A DNA stretch of 64,000 nucleotides from Terrimicrobiaceae bacterium (GTDB taxonomy: Bacteria; Verrucomicrobiota; Verrucomicrobiia; Chthoniobacterales; Terrimicrobiaceae), in assembly GCA_018402345.1 (NCBI GenBank), contig JAGYIV010000010.1, forward strand, positions 434,001-498,000, in the 5' to 3' direction. Shown here in pieces: positions 33,565 through 41,446 of this stretch (position 1 is its first letter; each line of letters opens with the position of its first letter). Under the pieces are notes generated by a model. It searched no databases and was not told the DNA's origin. It saw only the letters and a program-made list of their open reading frames with translations. Made by a program: the position numbers and the translations under genes.

Positions 33565-36500
33565 TTAAATTCTGATCCGCCGTTTGCGCCACATCCACAC
33601 GCTGCTGCCCAGCACGAGCAGGATGCCGGTGGCCCAGGTTTCGGGCTCGGGCACGGGGCGGATTTCGTAGGGGTTGATCCCTTCGATGAAGCTGTTGCCG
33701 ATGAAGCCCGTGCCGAACCCGCTGTAGAAGCTGATGTAGGGCAGGCTGTCGGAGAGGTTCGTGTTGCTGCCGAAGGAGATGTGATCCGAATACAACGTGT
33801 AGTTGTAGATTTTCAGTTGGGTGGTGCTCGTCAGCTGGGTGACCAGATTCGAGAACTCGAGCGCGATATTGCCCCCGCCCATGTCGATCACGGAGTTTGC
33901 CGAGAGCGTGAGCGCTCCCACAGTTTCGTTGATGTTCCCGTTGAACTCCAATGTGCCGCCGGCGAGGTCCATGGCCGCCGATTCGTTGATTGCGTTGTTG
34001 GCTCCCACGAGGAGCGATCCGCCGTTGACGGTGATGTTGCCGGTGCTGGCCAGTGATCCGGTGGCGTTGGCTTCGAGTGTGCCGAAATTGATCTCCGTGT
34101 CGCCGGTGAAGGTGTTTGCGGCATTGAGTTCCAGCGTGCCATTTCCCTCCTTGGTCACCCCGCCACTTCCGCCGATGGAGCCGTTGATCGAAAGCGTTGT
34201 GCCGTCGGCGACATCGTAGGTTGTGTTCTGCGCGGTGATCGCTCCGCTGAGGGTGACTGTCTGGTTCGACACCACATTGTAAATCGACATGGCGTTGGCG
34301 ATCGTGCCGGTCGTGTCGAATGTCAGCAGGGACGTGCCGTCGGTCTGCGTGATTGTTCCCGAACCTGCCGCGGCGGCGTTGCCGATCACCAGCGTGCCGG
34401 TGTTCAGCGTGGTGCCGCCGCTGTAGGTGTTCGAGCCCGTGAGGGTGAGGGTGTTGGAGGCGTTTTTGATCACATTTCCCGAGCCGGAGATGGCATTGGC
34501 GACCGTGAGTGCATTCGAGCGGTTGAAGACCAGTGAGCCGTTGTTGGTGACGGCTAGGGAGTTCAGGGTGCCGGTGGTGCCGCCGTTGCCAATTTGTAAA
34601 GTGCCCGCGCTGATCACGATGTTGCCATTTAAGGTATTTGTTGACCCGGTGAGCACCAGGGTTCCCGCCCCCGTTTTTTCGAAGCCGCCCCCCCCGGCAC
34701 CATTGGTCAGTGAGCCACTGGCGGTCAGCGTGTCGTCGATTCCCACATCGAAGACCAATCCCGACATCCGAATATCGAAATTGCCGGAGAATGTTCCGGT
34801 GTTGGAACCAGCCAAATCGAGCCGGTAGCGTCGCTTGCCGTCCGTGGCGGAATTGCGGGCGAAGATGTTGTTGGAGTTTGAAATCGTGAGCCCGTTCGCC
34901 GCCAACTCGATCGTTCCGTCGTTCTCCCAGTCAACACCGCCCGTTCCGAGCGCGTTGTTGTGCTCCAATTTCACGGCTCCGGCCGTCAGGTTGCCAACAT
35001 GGACGCCCATGACAAGGCTGCCCGATCTCGTATTGCTGCCTGAGAGGGTCAGCGTGCTGGAGGCTAATTTGTTCAAGGATCCCGCACCACTGATCGTGCC
35101 GGAGAGGGTTTGGTTGGCGGTGCTATTGTAGGTGAAGACACCCGCACCCCCTATTGTGATATTCCCGGCGTAGCTCCCCCCGCCGAGTTGTCCGGCCCCA
35201 GTGATTTGCAACGTGCCGGCATTGATCGTGGTCGCGCCGGTGTAGGAGTTCGATCCCGTGAGCGTGAGGGTGTTGGAGGCGTTTTTGATCACATTTCCCG
35301 AGCCGGAGATGGCATTGGCGACCGTGAGTGCATTCGAGCGGTTGAAGACCAGTGAGCCGTTGTTGGTGACGGCTAGGGAGTTCAGGGTGCCGGTGGTGCC
35401 GCCGTTGCCAATTTGTAAAGTGCCAGCGCTGATCACGATGTTGCTATTTAAGGTATTTGTCGCCCCGGTGAGCACCAAGGTTCCCGCCCCCGTTTTTTCG
35501 AAGCCGCCCCCCCCGGCACCATTGGTCAGTGAGCCACTGGCGGTCAGCGTGTCATCGGTTCCCACATCGAAGACCAATCCCGACATCCGAACATCGAAAT
35601 TGCCGGAGAAGGTGCCGGTGTTGGAACTAGCCAAGTCGAGCCGGTAGCGTCGCTTGCCGTCCGTGGCGGAATTGCGGGCGAAGATGGTGTTGGAGTTTGA
35701 AATCGTGAGCCCATTCGCCGCCAACTCGATCGTTCCGTCGTTCTCCCAGAAGATACCGCCCGTTCCGAGCGCGTTGTTGTGCTCCAATTTCACGGCTCCG
35801 GCCGTCAGGTTGCCATCATGGACGCCCATGACAAGGCTGCCCGATCTCGTATTGCTGCCTGAGAGGGTCAGCGTGCTGGAGGCTAATTTGTTGAAAGCTC
35901 CTCCACCGCTGATTAGGCCCGAGAGGGTCTGGTCGGCGGTGCTGTTGTAGGTGAGGGCACCCGCACCCCCTATTGTGATATTCCCGGCGTAGCTCCCCCC
36001 GCCGAGGCGGCCGGCTCCATCGATCACCAAAGTGCCGGCGTTGATAGTGGTGGCCCCCGAATAGGTGTTGTTGCCGGTGAGGGTGAGCGTGCTGGCGGCG
36101 TTTTTCGTCAGAGCGCCCGTGCCGCTGATGATGCCCGAGAGGGTCTGGTCGGCGGTGCTGTTGTAGGTGAAGGCACCCGTCATCACAATATTCCCGGCGT
36201 AGCTCCCCCCGCCGAGGCGGCCGGTGCCGCCGATTTCCAAAGCGCCGGCGTTGATGGTGGTGGCCCCCGAATAGGTGTTGTTGCCGGTGAGGGTGAGCGT
36301 GCTGGCGGCGTTTTTCGTCAGAGCGCCCGTGCCGCTGATGTCGCCGGAGAGGGTTTGGGCATTCGTGCCTGAATAGATGAGTGAGACGCTGTTGGTGATC
36401 GTGTTGCTGTAGGATCCCGAATTAAGGCGGCCAGCGGCACCGATCTCCAGAGCGCCGGTGTTGATCACGATCGAACCGGGGGCCACATCCATATTGATCG

Positions 36501-38682
36501 TTTGGGTATTCAGCGAGTTGTTGATGATCGAGCCATTGACTGTGAGCGCCATGCCCCCGATGGCACCGGCTGATCCGGCATTGGCGGCCAGCGTGTAGGC
36601 GCCCGCGCCATTGCGGAATTCAATGTCGTTCACTGTAGTCAGCGTGCCGTTCGAGATGTTGTTGGTCGCCGTGCCCCCGGCTCCGGAGAAGGCGATCGTA
36701 TCGCCCTCGGTGACTGCCGGGGAAAAGCCTGTGTCCCAATTGGCAGTGCCTCCTGTCCACACTGGGTCGCCCGAAGCTTCGTAGCTTAGCCGGATGATCC
36801 CGCCGCTGGGATTGCTGAAGCTCCAAGTGCCCGTGCGGTTGCCGACGGCGATGCCGAAGTTGGTGAAATCGATTGAGAAATTCCCTGCCGAAAACCCGCT
36901 CACGCTGTTGGCGCTGATGATGTCCCAGCTGTAGGAATTGGCCCCATTCCAGTCCCCCGGCGTGCCATATGCATACACGGTTAGCGCTCCCGAGGAGGTG
37001 AGCGCTCCCGTGCTGGTGATCTGATCCCAGCCCGAGCCTGCCGAGCCGTTCGCGGTATTGAGCGTCCAGTTGTAGCCGCCGCCGTTAATCGTGATCGAGG
37101 AGGTGCCGAAGGAGTCTGCCGCTGCGGTGCTGCCGGGGGAAATGATGGCGCCGGAGTTGATCACCAGACCGCTGTTGGCGATGTTGCCGTCGATCTGCAG
37201 GGTGCCGGCGTTGATCGTCGTCGAGCCGCTGTAGGTATTGGTGTTGGAGAGTGTCAGCGTGCCGGTGCCTTCTTTCGTCAGGCTGCCGCCTGTGCCGCTG
37301 ATCACACCGGAGTAGGTGGTGCTGCTGGAGGAATTTGTGGTTAGGGTGTAGCTGGAGAGATTCAACGCACCGGCACCGGCGATGGCACCGAGGTTTTGGT
37401 TTGCCCCGAGAGTCAGCGTGCCGGCGTTGACTGTGGTGGTGCCCGTGTAGGTGTTCGCGCCAGAGAGGGTAAGTGTGCTCGAGGCGTTTTTGGTGAGGCC
37501 GCCTGTGCCGCTGATCACGCCGGAGAGCGTCTGGGCATTTGTGCCGGAGTAGATGAAAGTGCCGGAGTTGGAAATCGTGTTGCTGTAGCTGCCCGAGTTG
37601 AGGCGACCGGAGGCCCCGATCTCAATGGCGCCGGAGTTGATGACGATCGAGCCGGGAGCCACATCCATATTGATCGTCTGGGTGGAGGACGAGTTGTTGG
37701 TGATCGCTCCGGTGACGGTCAGGGCCGAGCCATTCCCAGCGGATCCGGAATTCGCCACAAGGGTGTAGGCTCCCGCTCCGGAATCGAACAAGATGGAACC
37801 TATGGAGCTCAAGGTTCCACTGGCGATGTTGTTCGTTGCGGTTCCACCGGCCCCTGTGAATTCCACTGCATCGCCATTCGCAACTGCAGGGCTAAACCCG
37901 GCACTCCAATTTCCGCTTCCACCTGCCCATGTGGAGGGCAACTTCGTGATGGCAAGTTGGATATCAAAGGTTGCATCATTGTAGGACATCGAGGCGGAGT
38001 AGCCTGTATTGTTGAGGTAGGAAAAATTGCCTGATTGAAACGAGGTGGCATTGAGGGTGCTATAGCTGCTGGCAGAAAAATCCATCAGCGTCAGCGTGGT
38101 GGAGCCGCCGGTATAATTATTAAAATCAACAACATAGGTTTGATTGGCGGTTGTCGTGACGCCCCCTACCATAATTCGGTATGGTGTAAGTGTCGAGAAA
38201 CCGGAAGCACCCAAGATAAACTTCGTGGTGTTGTTTGCCTTGAACTCCCAGTTCGTCAAGTTGACGATGGCGCCATCGTAAAAATTCAGTGTCGCCCCGT
38301 TCATATCCCAGAAATTCAACCCTGATAAACTGGATCCCGATTCGACGGTGACAGTGGACCCGCCGAGTCGGATCACGCCGCCTGTTGTCGCATTGACATT
38401 CGAAGTCCAGACCGAGTTACCCGAGATGGTGATGTTCAAGGCGGGGAGGGCGACACTGGTGTAAACAGTATCGCCGTTGTTGATGATGACGGTATCGCTG
38501 GTTGCAGGGAGCGTGTCGCCGCTCCAATTCGCCGCAGTGCCCCAGACATTCGTTCCCGCGCCATTATCCCATGTGCGAGTCGCGGCATGGAGACTCGGTG
38601 CGGCTAGCAAAGCCAATGCCAGAGCGGCTGCGCGGGCGAACGAAAGGATACGAAGCCGAAAGAAAAGGGGGTGATCATTCAT
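33565..38682 (-). CDS. Autotransporter-associated beta-strand-repeat protein with PEP-CTERM anchor
   Basis: A 1705-residue exported protein. Residues 1-33 are a signal peptide ending in APSLHAA. The body consists of dozens of short parallel-beta units of the autotransporter-associated beta-strand-repeat type, seen as recurring blocks such as TLTLSGANTYTGTTTVNAG and SGAITIGGAG. The last 25 residues form a PEP-CTERM sorting signal: VPEPETWATG, a hydrophobic helix, then WRKRRIRI. It lacks a C-terminal autotransporter beta-barrel, so export to the surface would follow the PEP-CTERM/exosortase route; no exosortase gene is in the window. Internal repeats are close to identical at the DNA level in one 1.6-kb stretch. 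A regulatory palindrome lies 56 bp upstream of its ATG. It could be a surface adhesin or a polysaccharide-binding matrix protein. Confidence 0.9.
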   Translation of the reverse strand: MNDHPLFFRLRILSFARAAALALALLAAPSLHAATRTWDNGAGTNVWGTAANWSGDTLPATSDTVIINNGDTVYTSVALPALNITISGNSVWTSNVNATTGGVIRLGGSTVTVESGSSLSGLNFWDMNGATLNFYDGAIVNLTNWEFKANNTTKFILGASGFSTLTPYRIMVGGVTTTANQTYVVDFNNYTGGSTTLTLMDFSASSYSTLNATSFQSGNFSYLNNTGYSASMSYNDATFDIQLAITKLPSTWAGGSGNWSAGFSPAVANGDAVEFTGAGGTATNNIASGTLSSIGSILFDSGAGAYTLVANSGSAGNGSALTVTGAITNNSSSTQTINMDVAPGSIVINSGAIEIGASGRLNSGSYSNTISNSGTFIYSGTNAQTLSGVISGTGGLTKNASSTLTLSGANTYTGTTTVNAGTLTLGANQNLGAIAGAGALNLSSYTLTTNSSSSTTYSGVISGTGGSLTKEGTGTLTLSNTNTYSGSTTINAGTLQIDGNIANSGLVINSGAIISPGSTAAADSFGTSSITINGGGYNWTLNTANGSAGSGWDQITSTGALTSSGALTVYAYGTPGDWNGANSYSWDIISANSVSGFSAGNFSIDFTNFGIAVGNRTGTWSFSNPSGGIIRLSYEASGDPVWTGGTANWDTGFSPAVTEGDTIAFSGAGGTATNNISNGTLTTVNDIEFRNGAGAYTLAANAGSAGAIGGMALTVNGSIINNSLNTQTINMDVAPGSIVINTGALEIGAAGRLNSGSYSNTITNSVSLIYSGTNAQTLSGDISGTGALTKNAASTLTLTGNNTYSGATTINAGALEIGGTGRLGGGSYAGNIVMTGAFTYNSTADQTLSGIISGTGALTKNAASTLTLTGNNTYSGATTINAGTLVIDGAGRLGGGSYAGNITIGGAGALTYNSTADQTLSGLISGGGAFNKLASSTLTLSGSNTRSGSLVMGVHDGNLTAGAVKLEHNNALGTGGIFWENDGTIELAANGLTISNSNTIFARNSATDGKRRYRLDLASSNTGTFSGNFDVRMSGLVFDVGTDDTLTASGSLTNGAGGGGFEKTGAGTLVLTGATNTLNSNIVISAGTLQIGNGGTTGTLNSLAVTNNGSLVFNRSNALTVANAISGSGNVIKNASNTLTLTGSNSYTGATTINAGTLQITGAGQLGGGSYAGNITIGGAGVFTYNSTANQTLSGTISGAGSLNKLASSTLTLSGSNTRSGSLVMGVHVGNLTAGAVKLEHNNALGTGGVDWENDGTIELAANGLTISNSNNIFARNSATDGKRRYRLDLAGSNTGTFSGNFDIRMSGLVFDVGIDDTLTASGSLTNGAGGGGFEKTGAGTLVLTGSTNTLNGNIVISAGTLQIGNGGTTGTLNSLAVTNNGSLVFNRSNALTVANAISGSGNVIKNASNTLTLTGSNTYSGGTTLNTGTLVIGNAAAAGSGTITQTDGTSLLTFDTTGTIANAMSIYNVVSNQTVTLSGAITAQNTTYDVADGTTLSINGSIGGSGGVTKEGNGTLELNAANTFTGDTEINFGTLEANATGSLASTGNITVNGGSLLVGANNAINESAAMDLAGGTLEFNGNINETVGALTLSANSVIDMGGGNIALEFSNLVTQLTSTTQLKIYNYTLYSDHISFGSNTNLSDSLPYISFYSGFGTGFIGNSFIEGINPYEIRPVPEPETWATGILLVLGSSVWMWRKRRIRI
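34440..36068. repeat. Tandem near-identical 819-bp repeats inside the beta-strand-repeat gene
   Basis: Corresponding positions are 819 bp apart (for example 34451 and 35270), a whole number of codons (273). The two copies differ at only scattered bases over most of their length. To the right (about 36010-36360) two further shorter units of roughly 175-185 bp also repeat almost exactly. Confidence 0.85.
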
Positions 38683-38737
38683 GGGGTTTTAAGGAGGGTT
38701 GAACTGCAATAAAAAAACGGCAGTTCGCAAGAACGGT

Positions 38738-38761
38738 CAAGTGATGCAAATGCATCACATG
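38738..38761. promoter_or_regulatory. Palindromic operator candidate, site 1 (upstream of the beta-strand-repeat gene)
   Basis: The core GTGATGCAAATGCATCAC (38741-38758) has perfect 7-bp arms around AAAT. Read leftward it runs straight into TTGACC, a good -35 box, so a bound protein would touch RNA polymerase. The gene starts 56 bp away. Three related sites occur in the window. Confidence 0.65.
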
Positions 38762-38975
38762 GCTCCTTTCTTGTTTTCCCGGCGCCATGACGCCAAAGCA
38801 ACAAAAGGCAGCAAAAGGGGTCAGCCGACATGAAAGCTTGATCCTATCTGGCTCGGCGGGCGGATCGTGCTCTGGAAGTAGATAAAATGGATGTTGTAGG
38901 ATGGTTGGCTTATGAAACCAACAACTCCATCCCACAACAACGCAATCTCTATCGGAATCGACTTCCATAGCCGAG

Positions 38976-39027
38976 CGCAGCGAGACAGACAGCCGCAGGC
39001 TGCCCGAAGGGCGAAGGCGAAGCCGAG
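38976..39027. repeat. Short insertion 1 (52 bp, with 7-bp direct repeats)
   Basis: It is flanked by AGCCGAG at 38969-38975 and 39021-39027. It contains two small hairpins (AGCC-GCA-GGCT and CCC-GAA-GGG) and is GC-rich. It resembles insertion 3 in its order of motifs. Confidence 0.65.
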
Positions 39028-39175
39028 TCAACCGATACAGTGTTTTCTGCGCGATCGATTCCGCAGACCGCATCCTCGATAAGGGGCGCATCGACCACAG
39101 CACACCAGAGCTCTTCATTCACCTGATCAAGCGACATCCCGGCTGCCGTGTGGTTTTCGAGACCACCATGAATTG

Positions 39176-39249
39176 TCCTTCGCTTCGCTCACGACTTGCC
39201 AATATGGCTGACGCTTAATTTCAAAGCCGCCAAATGGCGGCGGGCATTG
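39176..39249. repeat. Short insertion 2 (74 bp, with 4-bp direct repeats)
   Basis: It is flanked by ATTG at 39172-39175 and 39246-39249. It contains the hairpin GCCGCC-AAAT-GGCGGC near its right end. It appears unrelated to insertions 1 and 3. Confidence 0.6.
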
Positions 39250-39353
39250 GGCTTGGCTCTACGAACTCCTTGAGCCTCATCTTGCGCATAAAGACATCAT
39301 CCTGGCTGACGCCTTCAAGACCCGCATCATCGCCGAGTCTCAAGTCAAAAACG

Positions 39354-39417
39354 ATAGCCGACCGAAGGGAGACAGCCTGCCGAAGGCAGCCCACAGGGCG
39401 AGCGTAGCGAGGCAACG
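39354..39417. repeat. Short insertion 3 (64 bp, with 4-bp direct repeats)
   Basis: It is flanked by AACG at 39350-39353 and 39414-39417. It contains GACAGCCTGCC and AAGGCAGCCC, which form a hairpin, then AGGGCGAGCGTAGCGAGG. The motif order is similar to insertion 1. Confidence 0.6.
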
Positions 39418-40539
39418 TCGATGCCCACATCCTAGCCCGGCTCCTGCGCGCTGGAATGATCTGCGAAGTTCACATCCCCTCCAAAGCCGCCAGGCAGCGC
39501 AAAGAGGTCTTGCGCCAGCGCTCCTTCTTCGTGAGGCAACGCACCCGGGTGCGCAACCGCATCCACCGCCTCCTCGGTGCCCAGCACAACCTGCAACTCC
39601 CTCAATGCAGCGACCTTTTCGGCAAGCGCGGACTGGGCTTTCTCGACAAGCTCGATCTTCCCGCACCCGCCGGACTCCTGCTCAAGCAGCAACTCGACAT
39701 GTTGCGCAACCTCCAAAGCCGCATCGCCGAAGATGAAGCCGCCCTTAAAACGATGCACGAAGACTCGCCTGAACTCACCTTCGTGCAAAGCATCCCGGGC
39801 ATGGGCCCGATTCTTGCCGCTGTGGTGGTGAGCGAAATCGACTCCATCACGCGTTTTGGAAGCGCGCAAAAGCTCTGTGGTTACGCCGGGCTTTGCCCCT
39901 CGACTTCCAGTAGCGGAGGTAAGACCCACCAAGGCCGCCTGATGAGCCGCTGCAACAAATGGCTGCGCTGGGCCTTTGTCGAAGCCGCTTGGGTGTCCGT
40001 CGGATGCTCCCCCTACTTCGGCGACCACTACAAACGCAAACGCGCACTGGGCAAAAAAGCCAACACCGCCATCCTTTCCACCGCCCGGCGCATGGCCCGC
40101 ATCACCTGGCAACTCTTGACCGAGCAACGCACTTTTGAAACCCTTCCGCCGTCCCAAAAACCCAAAGACCAAACCGGCGGAGCCCGCCAGGGTTCCCCGG
40201 TTTCGGTCAAAGGTTTGGAGACTGCGGCAATCAGCACACCACTTTCCCCGGCCGCTCCCATTAAGGACTGGATGGTCGCCGAGGTCTGAAAAGGCCCCGG
40301 ACGGCGCACCTTGGGTCAGACTGGAGGGCCGGGGATCTGATTGTCGATTTGGAAGGGGGATGAAATAGGCCCGCCCCGCAGAGAAGTTTGATCTCGAATC
40401 TCCGAAACTGACGAGGCAGCGACGCTTGCAAATCCGCTCTGGCGGCAATCTTTCAGCCAACGCGGATACCCTCGATCCATGCCTGAAACTCCCCCGAGAA
40501 CCCCTTCAGAAATCTCATGCGTCTTTCGCAGGATAATGA

Positions 40540-41442
40540 CTACAAGCGACTAACAAAATACCCTCTTGACACCGCTTTTTCAGAGAAGTCGTGATTCACA
40601 TGCTTGATGGAAAAGATGAGATTTGGGTGAGGTTCCACCGCATTGGTCGCCCGGAGATACCATTCCAACCGGGTGTGCAGCATTTCAAAATCCCAAGTGC
40701 GATAGATCAGGAGTTTGTTGCGCTTCACGCAGACCTCCTCGCGAAGGAGATTCATGAGAATGGCGTGCTCCTCCGGGTTGTTGACCGGCGTTGTCCCGCG
40801 ATGGAACGGCGTGTCGTGCAAATAGGTCTCCCCAAAACGCAAAGTGAACCCCGGCAGGTCGGGATAACGGGTAAAGAGTTCATCGATCTGCGCACGAACG
40901 ACTTCCTGCGTCCGCTCCGAGCGGATCGAGAGCTTGCCATCGACCTTCATCTCCTCGCCGTATTTCTTCCACAGCGACTCGGGAACAACCAACACATCGG
41001 TAAAGGGATAGAGCGGCATTCCGTGCTGACGGGCATACTCAAGATCCAAGTTCACGCTATGGGCGTGCCGTTCGATCCACATCCGTTCCGCGCTCGGGTC
41101 GGGGATCAGGCCCGGGAACGCTTTGTCGTAGGTCAGGCCGCACTGGGGGCTTAACTTGGGAATCTGCCCGTTGTAGCCGAGTTGTTTGAGGTATCCGGGC
41201 TCATCGTAATGCGTGACAAACGGAGGCTCACCCGGATTGTGATGCACCATGTTGAAGAGCAGCGGGAAGCGCCGTTCTTTTTCCGTTTCAGCAAATCCGG
41301 AGGACACGCTGCAGAGCAGCAGAATGGCACCGGCATGGGCGAGTTGGAAGATTCTGGAATGTCGTGCGGGCGTCTCGCCCGCAGGTGGTTGTTGCTCGAT
41401 GACAGGCGGGACGCCTGTCCTACTTAAGAAGTTATTGATCAT
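40540..41442 (-). pseudogene. Secreted hydrolase-like protein, probably 3'-truncated at the IS110 element
   Basis: The ATG at 41442 is 4 bp from the upstream esterase stop, so this is the last gene of the sulfatase operon. The first 64 residues contain a hydrophobic export signal (GAILLLCSVSSGFAE). This is preceded by a segment translated from two palindromic repeats (RTGVPPVIE and PAGETPARH). The rest (FPLLFNMVHHNPGEPPF, IERHAHSVNLDLEYARQHG, LPGFTLRFGETYLHD) has the look of a TIM-barrel glycoside-hydrolase-like protein of a family I cannot name. The frame ends abruptly after FSIKHVNHDF, in the middle of what looks like a barrel strand. The next 250 bp lead to the IS110 transposase, so loss of the 3' end by insertion is likely. 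Function unknown. Confidence 0.6.
41396..41423. repeat. 28-bp palindromic repeat, copy 1
   Basis: This 28-bp sequence, centred on ACAGGCGGGACGCCTGT, occurs again on the opposite strand at 62646-62673 with no mismatch. Here it lies inside the coding region and encodes RTGVPPVIE. A second palindrome (CGGGCG-TCT-CGCCCG) lies just to the left. Confidence 0.85.
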
Positions 41443-41446
41443 GGTG

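Larger units (their letters stand above)
38912..40289 (+). pseudogene. IS110-family transposase gene broken by three small insertions
   Basis: The C-terminal 277 codons (from 39456) are intact and show the IS110 C-terminal domain: SIPGMGPILAAVVVSEIDS, then KLCGYAGLCPSTSSSGGKTH and MSRCNKWLRWAFVEAAW. The N-terminal DEDD domain begins at 38912 (IGIDFHS) but changes frame three times. Removing 52 bp (38976-39027), 74 bp (39176-39249) and 64 bp (39354-39417) restores one frame of 395 codons, the normal IS110 length, with plausible sequence at every junction (NRYSVFCAIDSADRI, TTMNWAWLYELLEP, VDAHILARLLRAG). The gene cannot make a full transposase as it stands. IS110 elements lack terminal inverted repeats, so the element ends are not marked; the right end probably lies before 40540. 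Confidence 0.85.

Noticed and set aside
33565-38682. Possible CRISPR-like array of repeats
   Set aside because: The repeats lie in one open frame, have no unique spacers of constant size, and encode beta-strand-repeat protein units.
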